The position numbers and the translations under genes are program-made. A DNA stretch of 64,000 nucleotides, from contig NZ_JAJJPA010000020.1 of assembly GCF_020907985.1 (NCBI RefSeq), positions 1 to 64,000 on the forward strand. Direction: 5' to 3'. Below, one piece after another: positions 42,741 to 49,451 of this stretch. The notes beneath the pieces were generated by a model. That model searched no databases. It saw only the letters and a list, made by a program, of their open reading frames with translations, and was not told the DNA's origin. The first letter of the stretch is position 1; each line of letters begins with the position of its first letter. The stretch is from Kitasatospora humi. Lineage in GTDB: Bacteria > Actinomycetota > Actinomycetes > Streptomycetales > Streptomycetaceae.

Positions 42741-43088
42741 GTGGAGATGAGCCGGGAAGAATTCGAGAGTCTGGTCAGCGACGCCCTCGACCAGATCCCC
42801 CCGCAGCTGGCGGCCATGATGGACAACGTCGCGGTCTTCGTGGAGGACGAGCCCGACCCCGCCACCCCCGAACTGCTCGGCCTCTACGAGGGCACCCCGC
42901 TGACCGAGCGCGGCGAGTGGTACGCCGGCGTGCTGCCCGACCGGATCATCATCTACCGCGGCCCCACCCTGCGCCTGTGCGACACCGCGGAACTCGTGGT
43001 CGACGAGGTCCGCACCACCGTCATCCACGAGGTGGCCCACCACTTCGGCTTCGACGACCGCGAACTGCACGAGCTCGGCTGGTCCTGA
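42741..43088 (+). CDS. Minimal zincin-like metallopeptidase
   Basis: GTG 42741 or ATG 42747; about 115 aa. EVRTTVIHEVAHHFGFDD is the HExxHxxGxxD zinc site of the small DUF1025-type metallopeptidases that are conserved in actinobacteria; SREEFESLVSDALDQIPPQL at the N terminus and GLYEGTPLTERGEWY in the middle are also typical. Intracellular, substrate unknown. It lies directly upstream of three tRNA genes. Confidence 0.88.
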   Translation: MEMSREEFESLVSDALDQIPPQLAAMMDNVAVFVEDEPDPATPELLGLYEGTPLTERGEWYAGVLPDRIIIYRGPTLRLCDTAELVVDEVRTTVIHEVAHHFGFDDRELHELGWS

Positions 43089-43235
43089 CCCGACCTGACC
43101 TGACCTGACCCGACCCGACCTGGCCGGGTCGTCACCCGGTCGCGTCGGCCAGGATCAATCCGTTTTGGCGTTCGCGCCCGCATCCCATATGCTTCTCACG
43201 TCCCCGACCGCTGGAGAACAGTAGGCGGGCCGAAA

Positions 43236-43308
43236 GCCCTCATCGTCTAGTGGCCCAGGACGCCGCCCTTTCAAGGCGGTAGCACGGGTTCGAATCCCGT
43301 TGGGGGCA
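43236..43308 (+). tRNA. tRNA-Glu(TTC)
   Basis: Acceptor GCCCTCA (43236-43242) pairs with TGGGGGC (43301-43307), discriminator A 43308. Anticodon loop CCTTTCAAG gives TTC; T-arm GGGTTCGAATCCC is intact. CCA is not encoded. Confidence 0.95.
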
Positions 43309-43360
43309 CGCAGTAAAGCGCAGTACATGCAGTACAGTCGGAGCCGCAAGGTTTCGCCAA

Positions 43361-43434
43361 GGTCCTGTGGAGCAGTTGGTTAGCTCGCCACCCTGTCAAG
43401 GTGGAGGTCGCGGGTTCAAGTCCCGTCAGGATCG
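43361..43434 (+). tRNA. tRNA-Asp(GTC)
   Basis: Acceptor GGTCCTG (43361-43367) with CAGGATC (43427-43433), discriminator G. Anticodon loop CTGTCAA gives GTC; T-arm CGGGTTCAAGTCCCG. A near-identical second copy is at 61696. Confidence 0.95.
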
Positions 43435-43453
43435 CTCGTCCCGCAAGGGACGC

Positions 43454-43527
43454 GGCCAGGTAGCTCAGTTGGTACGAGCGTCCGCCTGAAAAGCGGAAGG
43501 TCGCCGGTTCGACCCCGGCCCTGGCCA
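43454..43527 (+). tRNA. tRNA-Phe(GAA)
   Basis: Acceptor GGCCAGG (43454-43460) with CCTGGCC (43520-43526), discriminator A. Anticodon loop CTGAAAA gives GAA; T-arm CCGGTTCGACCCCGG. From the anticodon loop to the 3' end it is repeated at 47160 and 53927 and is the apparent attachment site of the following islands. Confidence 0.95.
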
Positions 43528-43616
43528 CCCACTCTGAACAGGCACGATGCCCTCGAAGCAGCTCGCTTCGGGGGCATTTTCGTGTTGTTTGACGCCAACG
43601 GGACGGCGGACGGTCA
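43487..43616. repeat. Attachment-type direct repeat, copy A (tRNA-Phe 3' half plus terminator)
   Basis: Starts in the tRNA-Phe anticodon loop (TGAAAAGCGG), runs through the tRNA 3' end, a GGCACGATG spacer, the terminator and TTGACGCCAACG...GACGGTCA. Shared with copies B (47160-47289) and C (53927-54054) at roughly 85-90% by eye. Confidence 0.85.
43548..43583 (+). terminator. tRNA-Phe terminator
   Basis: ATGCCCTCGAAG and CGCTTCGGGGGCAT form a stem with a CAGCT loop, followed by TTTT. The same hairpin recurs inside copies B (47220-47255) and C, there with one arm shortened. Confidence 0.75.
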
Positions 43617-43628
43617 GACCTCCAGACT

Positions 43629-43660
43629 GTAGCGCTGAATTCAAGGCCGTCCAGCGCTAC
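43629..43660. promoter_or_regulatory. Inverted repeat and -10 of the vapBC operon
   Basis: GTAGCGCT (43629-43636) and AGCGCTAC (43653-43660) form a perfect 8-bp inverted repeat with 16 nt between, overlapping a TACTAT -10 box (43658-43663). The ATG at 43670 is only 6 nt beyond, so the message would be leaderless or nearly so. This fits autorepression by the antitoxin. Confidence 0.6.
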
Positions 43661-43669
43661 TATGCATGC

Positions 43670-43897
43670 ATGGCTACTGTGCAGATCAGGAACCTGAACG
43701 ACGAGGCCTACGCGATACTGCGTCGGCGCGCAGACGAGTCGGGACGATCGCTGCAGGAGTACCTCCGGCTACGACTTGAGCAGGAGGCTGCGCAACCGAC
43801 CGTCGAGGAGGTGTTGACCGCTGCCCGCGAGAACCTGTCGAGCAGTGTCTCGATGGCCGACATCCTCGCCGCACAGCGGGAGGGCCGCGGCGAGTGA
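43670..43897 (+). CDS. vapB: VapB/FitA-type ribbon-helix-helix antitoxin
   Basis: ATG 43670; 75 aa. MATVQIRNLNDEAYAILRRRADESGRSLQEYLRLRLE is the RHH DNA-binding fold of FitA-like antitoxins, and the C-terminal SSSVSMADILAAQREGRG is the toxin-wrapping tail. Overlaps the toxin start by 4 nt (GTGA). Directly behind repeat copy A. Confidence 0.88.
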   Translation: MATVQIRNLNDEAYAILRRRADESGRSLQEYLRLRLEQEAAQPTVEEVLTAARENLSSSVSMADILAAQREGRGE

Positions 43898-44286
43898 TTG
43901 TCATCGACAACTCGGTCCTCGTGGCCGCGCTGGTTGATCGGGGTCCGGTCGGGAAGGCCTGCGCGAGCCGGATTTCGGGAGAACGCCTCGCCGCCCCGGC
44001 ACTGATCGACATCGAGGCCACGAGCGCCGTCCGAGGACTTCTACTCAGCCGAAAGATCGAGTTCGCCGACGCGGATCGCGCACTTCGGCTGCTGCCTTCA
44101 CTGCCGATTCAGCGGGCCCAGCACACGGAGCTCCTGCCGCGGATCTGGGAACTCCGAGGCAATTTCAACGCATATGACGCCGCGTCTGTAGCCCTCGCCG
44201 AGCATCTAGGCGTACCCCTGGTCACTGGCGACGCCAAGCTGCAGCGAGGCTCCGGGGCACAGTGCGTCATCGAAGTGATCAACTGA
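43894..44286 (+). CDS. vapC: VapC-type PIN-domain toxin
   Basis: GTG 43894; 130 aa. PIN acidic residues are all present: IVIDNSVL (Asp5), DIEATSAV (Glu), AYDAASVALAE (Asp) and LVTGDAKL (Asp). Such toxins are Mg-dependent RNases that cut tRNA or rRNA; the partner antitoxin overlaps upstream. Confidence 0.9.
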   Translation: MIVIDNSVLVAALVDRGPVGKACASRISGERLAAPALIDIEATSAVRGLLLSRKIEFADADRALRLLPSLPIQRAQHTELLPRIWELRGNFNAYDAASVALAEHLGVPLVTGDAKLQRGSGAQCVIEVIN

Positions 44287-44592
44287 CGCCCAGTCGGGCC
44301 GCCGAGTCCATCACGACGCGCCTTCGGAAGCTGCTTCGCCGGCGAGTCAGGTGCGGAGGTCAACGGCCGACCGGCAACGCGCTCGCCAGCGCCTGGGCCG
44401 TGCTCGGTCCTCTACCGTGGCACGGTCGCGACCTGGACAGTGGCGGCAGACGCTTGGGGCCACGCTCCTGCGGACCTTCTCGATGACCGTCGTCCCGTTC
44501 CCCGCCTCCAGGACGGGGGCGACTCCAACCGCCGGGTTGCATCCGGGCCCACCGGTGTCCCACGGCGCGCCCGGATGCGGAAAGGACGGGCG
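44287..44592. other. Intergenic region, no gene seen
   Basis: About 300 nt between the convergent VapC gene and the next minus-strand gene. Frames here are short or overlap the antisense of the neighbour; I see no clear hairpin. Confidence 0.4.
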
Positions 44593-45726
44593 TCAGCCCC
44601 GCAGAGCCCGGTCGTCGAGCCGGCGCAGCAGGCCGGGCAGGTGCCGGTACCGGTCACGGAGCGCGGCCAGCCGCTGCCGGAATTCCAGGCTGCGTCCGAC
44701 GTGGTCACAGGCGTCACGGAGCTCGACCAGAAGGCCCACGGCGACGTCGTAGCGGGCCGCCTGCTTACGGGCGACGTGGTCCTCGACCTCGCGCCAGACC
44801 GCTTCTTCGTCGGCCGCCAGAGCGGTCAGCTTCTTCGCCTGCGCCTCGGCTCGAACCCGCTCGGCATCCTGCCGGCGTTCGGTGGCTCGCGCGTTTGCTG
44901 CGTCCAGCAGTTCTGCGACGGAGCGCTGCCCCGGCACCGTCGCGACAGGCGGTTCGCCGCGCAGTCGGCGCAGGAGTGAGGCTCCCAGCTGAGGCTCATC
45001 GCCCAGTGCCAAACGCAGCAGGAGGTCGTTCTTCTCCGCCTCGGGAAGCGCCGCGATCAGCGGCGTCAGCTCCTCCTTCCCTGGCCTCTTCCGAGGTGCG
45101 GGGGCGGGCGGGCTGGCCTTGGCAGCAACCGCCAGCAGGTCGGCGTCGACACGCAGGAAATCCGCAAGCGCTCGCTGCGGTGCGGTGAGTCGGTCGAGCC
45201 CAGCCGGAACCGGGGGCTCGACCGATGCCTGGTAAGCCTCCTCGTCGTCGTCCTGGAGTGCCCAGGCGCCGATGCCGGACAGCCATGCGAGGTACAGGGC
45301 GCGGTGATCCCCGGAGGCCAGCTCGGCACGAACCCCGGCGATGGCGCCGAGCGAGTCCTCGGCACCCTCGTCCCAGTCTCCGCTCTCGTCCTCACTGCGC
45401 AGGTCGAGGATGAGATGGGTCCTGGTCGTCCATGCCTCGAAACACTCGTCGAAGCAGTACGGCTCCACCGCTCGCTGTGTGAGCTGTCCCTTGGGCACGC
45501 GCAGGATCACCTGGTGGGTGCCCCAGTTGGTCAGGTAGAGATGAGCGTCGTAGTACTGCTCCACCATCCGCCTGGGGTCGCCCCGGAAGTTGCCCCACTG
45601 GTATTCGTTGGTGAAGCTGGTCGCGGTGATCCGGGCCCGGGTCGACAGTGATCGCAGTTCTTCCTGCTCCTCGCGGGTCAGCGGCCGGTCGATCGCCAGG
45701 AACTCGTAGTACTGGTACTCACTCAT
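44593..45726 (-). CDS. Unknown actinobacterial protein, full-length copy of a three-copy family
   Basis: 377 aa from ATG 45726. N-terminal domain (MSEYQYYEFLAIDRPLTREE, RARITATSFTNEYQWGNFRGD, YYDAHLYLTNWGTHQVILRVP) is well conserved in actinomycetes as far as I recall, without a known function. The middle (LDRLTAPQRALADFLRVDADLLAVAAK) and C-terminal part (EELTPLIAALPEAEKNDLLLRL, RSVAELLDAANARATERRQDAERV, AVWREVEDHVARKQAARYDVAVGLLVELRD) are helical with a probable coiled coil. C-terminal copies occur at 48286-48840 and 54475-54546. It may act with nearby helicase or defence genes elsewhere; here it stands alone. Confidence 0.75.
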   Translation of the reverse strand: MSEYQYYEFLAIDRPLTREEQEELRSLSTRARITATSFTNEYQWGNFRGDPRRMVEQYYDAHLYLTNWGTHQVILRVPKGQLTQRAVEPYCFDECFEAWTTRTHLILDLRSEDESGDWDEGAEDSLGAIAGVRAELASGDHRALYLAWLSGIGAWALQDDDEEAYQASVEPPVPAGLDRLTAPQRALADFLRVDADLLAVAAKASPPAPAPRKRPGKEELTPLIAALPEAEKNDLLLRLALGDEPQLGASLLRRLRGEPPVATVPGQRSVAELLDAANARATERRQDAERVRAEAQAKKLTALAADEEAVWREVEDHVARKQAARYDVAVGLLVELRDACDHVGRSLEFRQRLAALRDRYRHLPGLLRRLDDRALRG

Positions 45727-45796
45727 CGCCGTGACCCTAGCTGGTCTGTCGATCCTCGATGGTGGAATCCGTCAAACCCGAGGCAGACGGGAACCG

Positions 45797-47039
45797 ATGA
45801 TGGACCCCGAGCGGCCACGCACCGTCGAGCAGATCCGAGGTCTCGTCAGCTGGATCGGCCGGGACGCAAGCTCACCCAGAAGGGCAAGGTCACCCTCGCG
45901 GTGCGCGGGCCCTGGTCGCGCTCCTGGAGACCGGCGACACCATCGACCCGGCCATCGGTGACAGGACCTTCAAGACAAAGTCCAGCCAGGAGCTGTACTA
46001 CCTGAACCTGCTGGTGGAATGTGCCAAGGCGGCCCGGCTGCTGCGGGTCGCCGGCGGCCGCCTGGTGTCCGTGAAGAAGAACGCGCGCGTACTGGAAGAT
46101 ACCGAGCGCATCCTCGACGTGTTGTTCGAGGCAGGCCCTGCCGCGCATCGGCGAGGCGGTGCTCCCCTCCGGGTGGCTCGGCTCGATGCTCGCGGAGGAG
46201 TACCCGGCCGGGCTCCGGGTGCTGCTGACGAGCCTGTATGCCACCGACGACCTGGTTCCCGAGCGGGAGCTTCAGGCTGCGGTGTGGGACGAGGTCTCCG
46301 GTTTCTTCGTCCTCGACAATCTCCCCGAGGACCGCCTCCGGCTGCTGCGGCAGAGCGACGACCGCGACGTGGACCGCGTGCTCGCGACGCTCGTAGGCCT
46401 CGGCGCGGTCCAGCGCGTCGGCGATGCCGTCGCCCTCACCTCGCCGGGCCGTCGAGCCCTGGCCCGGCTGCGCGGGGAACCGCGCTCCGGCGATCCCGTC
46501 TACCAGCTCCGCATCGAACTCGCCGATGTGGAACAGCCCACCGTCTGGCGCCGGGTTCAGGTCCCGGCCGGACTCCGCCTCGACCGACTGCACCTGGCCA
46601 TCCAGGCCGCCATGGGCTGGCGGAACTGCCATACGCGTTCGACGTCAGAGGCGTCGACTACGGCCATCCCTCCTCCGAACTCGACTTCGTCGACGAGAAC
46701 GCCACCGCCATGGACTCCGTGGTCAAGGAGGGAGAGTCTTTCGACTACACCTACGACTTCGGCGACTCATGGGAGCACCGCATCCTCGTCGAGCGCCAAG
46801 TGGCTGCCGGGGCGGGCCACCACTACCCACTGTGCAGCGGCGGGGCAGGAGCCTGCCCGCCCGAGGACTGCGGCGGCGCGCCCGAATACGACGACCTCAA
46901 GCAGGCACTCGGCGACTGTGCCCACCCGGAGCACGAGGCCCTGCTGCGCTGGCTCGGCCTCAAGACAGCAGCCGACTTCGACCCGACCCACTTCCACCTG
47001 TGCGAGACCAACCGACGACTGCGCGCTCTCGACTGGTGA
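45797..47039 (+). pseudogene. pRiA4b ORF-3 family gene, broken by several frameshifts
   Basis: The protein can be followed through changing frames: VEQIRGLVSWIG from ATG 45797; GRKLTQKGKVTLA (shift near 45862); ARALVALLETGDTIDPAIGDRTFKTKSS (near 45900); PRIGEAVLPSGWLGSMLAEEYPAG (near 46136); then VYQLRIELADVEQPTVWRRVQVP and AAMGWRNCH, a shift near 46630 and YAFDVRGVDYGHPSSELDF to the end (HLCETNRRLRALDW). The C-terminal part is the plasmid pRiA4b ORF-3/IS1096 passenger-type domain found on mobile elements. At least four shifts argue against sequencing error alone. Confidence 0.75.
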
Positions 47040-47159
47040 CCACGGTCCGATCCGGTGGCTCCGGTTGACGCCAGTGCTGACGCCGACCGCCATGCACGAT
47101 GACGGCCGAAGCCGCACTTCCACGGGCGGCAGGACCGCTCAAAAAGGGCATGTCAACAT

Positions 47160-47289
47160 TGAAAAGCGGAAGGTCGCCGGTTCGACCCCGGCTCTGGCCA
47201 CAACGCCTGACCAGGCACGATGCCCCTGAAGCAGCCCGCTTCGGGGGCATTTTCGTGTTGTTTGACGCCAACGGCGCGGCGGACGGTCA
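47160..47289. repeat. Attachment-type direct repeat, copy B
   Basis: TGAAAAGCGGAAGG... to GACGGTCA, matching the tRNA-Phe 3' half (with CTCTGGCCA at the acceptor), the terminator hairpin and the TTGACGCCAACG tail of copy A. Without its 5' half it cannot make a tRNA. Confidence 0.85.
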
Positions 47290-47308
47290 CCGCCATCCCT
47301 TGCGAGAA

Positions 47309-47335
47309 GTACTTGACGTACTTGACGTACTTGAC
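47309..47335. repeat. Three direct repeats GTACTTGAC before a TA-type operon
   Basis: GTACTTGAC occurs three times head to tail at 47309, 47318 and 47327 (9-bp period), 39 nt upstream of ATG 47374. Each unit contains a TTGAC -35-like core. A likely operator or promoter for the 47374-48212 pair. Confidence 0.65.
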
Positions 47336-47373
47336 GATCGGCGCGACCCTGGTTCTCGGACGAGGAGGCCCCA

Positions 47374-47790
47374 ATGACAGCGGTCCACTACGAGAGCTAC
47401 ACGGAAGCCCGCGCACATCTGAAGGATCTGCTCGACGCAGCCGGGCAAGGCCGGGTCGCGACCGTTCGCCGGGACACCGGATACGCGGCGGTGGTCGACG
47501 CGGGGCGGCTGCGCCACGCCCTCACGCTGCTGTGTCCGTCCAAGGCCGAGGTAGTGTCAGAGGGCGGCGGCTGGTCGGTGTTCTTCCCCGGTCTGCCGGT
47601 CGCGGCGGACGGCGGCACGTTCGACGAGGCCATCGACGAGATGATCGACGCGCTCCGCGAGTACGCGGAGGACTGGCAGGACCGACTCCTGAGCGCTCCG
47701 AACCACCGCGACAACTGGGGCCTGGTCCAGCTGATCGGTCTCAGCGATGACGCGCAGCTCCGCGACTGGCTGCTCGGAGTCGCGAAGTGA
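47374..47790 (+). CDS. Phd/YefM-like antitoxin with HicB-like second domain
   Basis: 138 aa from ATG 47374. N-terminal YTEARAHLKDLLDAAGQGRVATVRRDTGYAAVVDA is a Phd/YefM-type DNA-binding half; the second half (EGGGWSVFFPGLPVAADGGTFDEAIDEMIDALREYAEDW) resembles the HicB fold. Overlaps the next gene by 4 nt (GTGA), the standard antitoxin-toxin arrangement. Lies directly behind repeat copy B. Confidence 0.75.
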   Translation: MTAVHYESYTEARAHLKDLLDAAGQGRVATVRRDTGYAAVVDAGRLRHALTLLCPSKAEVVSEGGGWSVFFPGLPVAADGGTFDEAIDEMIDALREYAEDWQDRLLSAPNHRDNWGLVQLIGLSDDAQLRDWLLGVAK

Positions 47791-48212
47791 CCTGGCCTCA
47801 GCCGACCCGCGAACGGCACGAGCAGTTCTGCATGGTTGAGGGCTGGGATCGCGTACGTGACGGGCGGGGTCGCACCGGCACCCACCACATCACCTACGAG
47901 TTCGGGCTCCCTGATGGGCGGATCCTGCGTACTCGGGTGTCACACCCCGTCGACCGCACCGCGTACGGCGCGGGTATGTGGGCACATATCCTCCGTGATC
48001 AGCTGGACGTGACGGAGGATGTCTTCTGGCCGTGTGTCCTGGACGGCACGCTCCCCGATCGGGGCGCGCCGGAGCCACCACGCGACGCCCTTCCCGCAGA
48101 TCTGGTCCACCTGCTGATCAACCGCGTCGGACTCACCGAGGGCCAGGTCGCCGAGCTGAACAAGGCCCAGGCGATCGCACGACTCCAGCAGTTCTGGACC
48201 GAGGGCCACTGA
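47787..48212 (+). CDS. Partner protein of the Phd-like antitoxin, probable toxin
   Basis: 141 aa from GTG 47787. WPQPTRERHEQFCMVEGWDRVRDGRGRTGTHHITYEFGLPDGRILRTRVSHPVDR is beta-rich and resembles proteins annotated as cytotoxic translational repressors in actinomycete TA pairs; the C terminus (LINRVGLTEGQVAELNKAQAIARLQQFW) is helical. Activity is inferred only from the pairing. Confidence 0.65.
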   Translation: MTWPQPTRERHEQFCMVEGWDRVRDGRGRTGTHHITYEFGLPDGRILRTRVSHPVDRTAYGAGMWAHILRDQLDVTEDVFWPCVLDGTLPDRGAPEPPRDALPADLVHLLINRVGLTEGQVAELNKAQAIARLQQFWTEGH

Positions 48213-48285
48213 TCCGATTGCCGGCTCGCCGCCTGGGGCTGGTGGCATCTCTCAGCGAACTCCACAAGCGGGACGGACAGGCGCG

Positions 48286-48840
48286 TCAGCCCCGCAGGGC
48301 CCGGTCGTCGAGCCGGCGCAGCAGGCCGGGCAGGTGCCGGTGATCGTCGCGGAGCGCGGCCAGCCGCTGCCGGAACTCCAGGCCGCGTCCGACGTGGTCA
48401 CAGGCATAACGGAGCTGGACCAGGAGGGTCACGGCGGTGTCGTAACGGGCCGTCTGCTTACGGGCGACGTGGTGCTCGGCCTCGCGCCAGATCGCTTCCT
48501 CGTCGGCGGCCAAAGCGGTCAGCTTCTCTGCCCGTGCCTCGACTCGAACCCGCTCGGCACGCTGCCGGCGGTCGGTGGCCAGCGTGTGGGCAGCGTCCAG
48601 CAGTTCGGCGACGGAGCGTTGCCCCGGCACCGTCGCGACGGGCGGCTCGCCGCGCAGGCGGCGAAGGAGTTCGGCTCCCGATTGAGGCTCATCGCCCAGT
48701 GCCAGGCGCAGCAGGAGGTCCTTCTTCTCCTTCTCGGGAAGCACTGGGATCAGCGGTGCCAACTCCTTCTTGGCGGCGACCGCGAGCAGGTCGGCGTCGA
48801 CACGAAGGAAGTCTGCAAGCGCTCGCTGCGGCGCGGTGAG
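48286..48840 (-). pseudogene. 5'-truncated copy of the 44593-45726 gene
   Basis: From LTAPQRALADFLRVDADLLAVAAK to the shared C terminus LPGLLRRLDDRALRG this matches the C-terminal half of the 44593-45726 protein closely, but the conserved N-terminal domain is absent and the frame upstream (to 48918) encodes unrelated residues. It occupies the corresponding position after a TA-type pair in island unit 2. Confidence 0.8.
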
Positions 48841-48974
48841 CCGACAGATCGCCAGCGCAGCAGTCGAGGAACGGACCAGCCGCCTGTCTTCCCATACCGC
48901 GACACCGGTACCCGGCATGACCCCCAGCGGGTCTTACCGGGCACCGAACGGTCGATCACCCCAGCTGCGGCGTG

Positions 48975-49451
48975 CTACGCGAGCGCCGGAGTATCCAGAA
49001 CGCCGAGGAGGGCCGGTCCGGCTGCAGGAGAAACCTCAGCCATCTGCCGGAGGGCTTCGCCTGGCAAGTATCGGTAGCTCTGCGGAGGGTGGAACGTTCC
49101 GGCGGACCTCAAGGCGCTGAGTGTGACGGGCTCCTCGAAGGTGACCGGTTCCTCCAGCGTGAGGCCACTGGCCTGGGCGGCACCACTCATGTACTCGTCG
49201 TACTCGCGTCGGGTGATTCCCGTGCGGGATCGGCTGGCAGCCCAAACCTCACTCGGGGATCCGACATGAACGGAAGCGACGCGAGCGGTGCCGACCAAGG
49301 CCATCGTGGGTGCCGTGGCGTAGATCACGACGGGGGTTCCGGGGGGAACGGCGACTCGCTGCCGACGCACCTCGACGGTCTTGCTGCCCGCGAGGATCGC
49401 GGTCGCAAATCGCGGGTGGACTGAGAGCAGGAGTGCGCGTTCCTCGTTCAC
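48975..49451 (-). CDS. ASCH-domain protein
   Basis: 158 aa; ATG 49451 overlaps the stop of the upstream gene by 4 nt. LLLSVHPRFATAILAGSKTVEVRRQRVAVPPGTPVVIYATAPTMALVGTARV is the ASCH beta-barrel with its conserved G-x-K-x-x-E/R-x-R motif (GSKTVEVRR). ASCH domains bind RNA or modified nucleosides and relate to PUA/EVE folds. Coupled to the GNAT multidomain gene, so the two probably act together. Confidence 0.82.
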   Translation of the reverse strand: MNEERALLLSVHPRFATAILAGSKTVEVRRQRVAVPPGTPVVIYATAPTMALVGTARVASVHVGSPSEVWAASRSRTGITRREYDEYMSGAAQASGLTLEEPVTFEEPVTLSALRSAGTFHPPQSYRYLPGEALRQMAEVSPAAGPALLGVLDTPALA

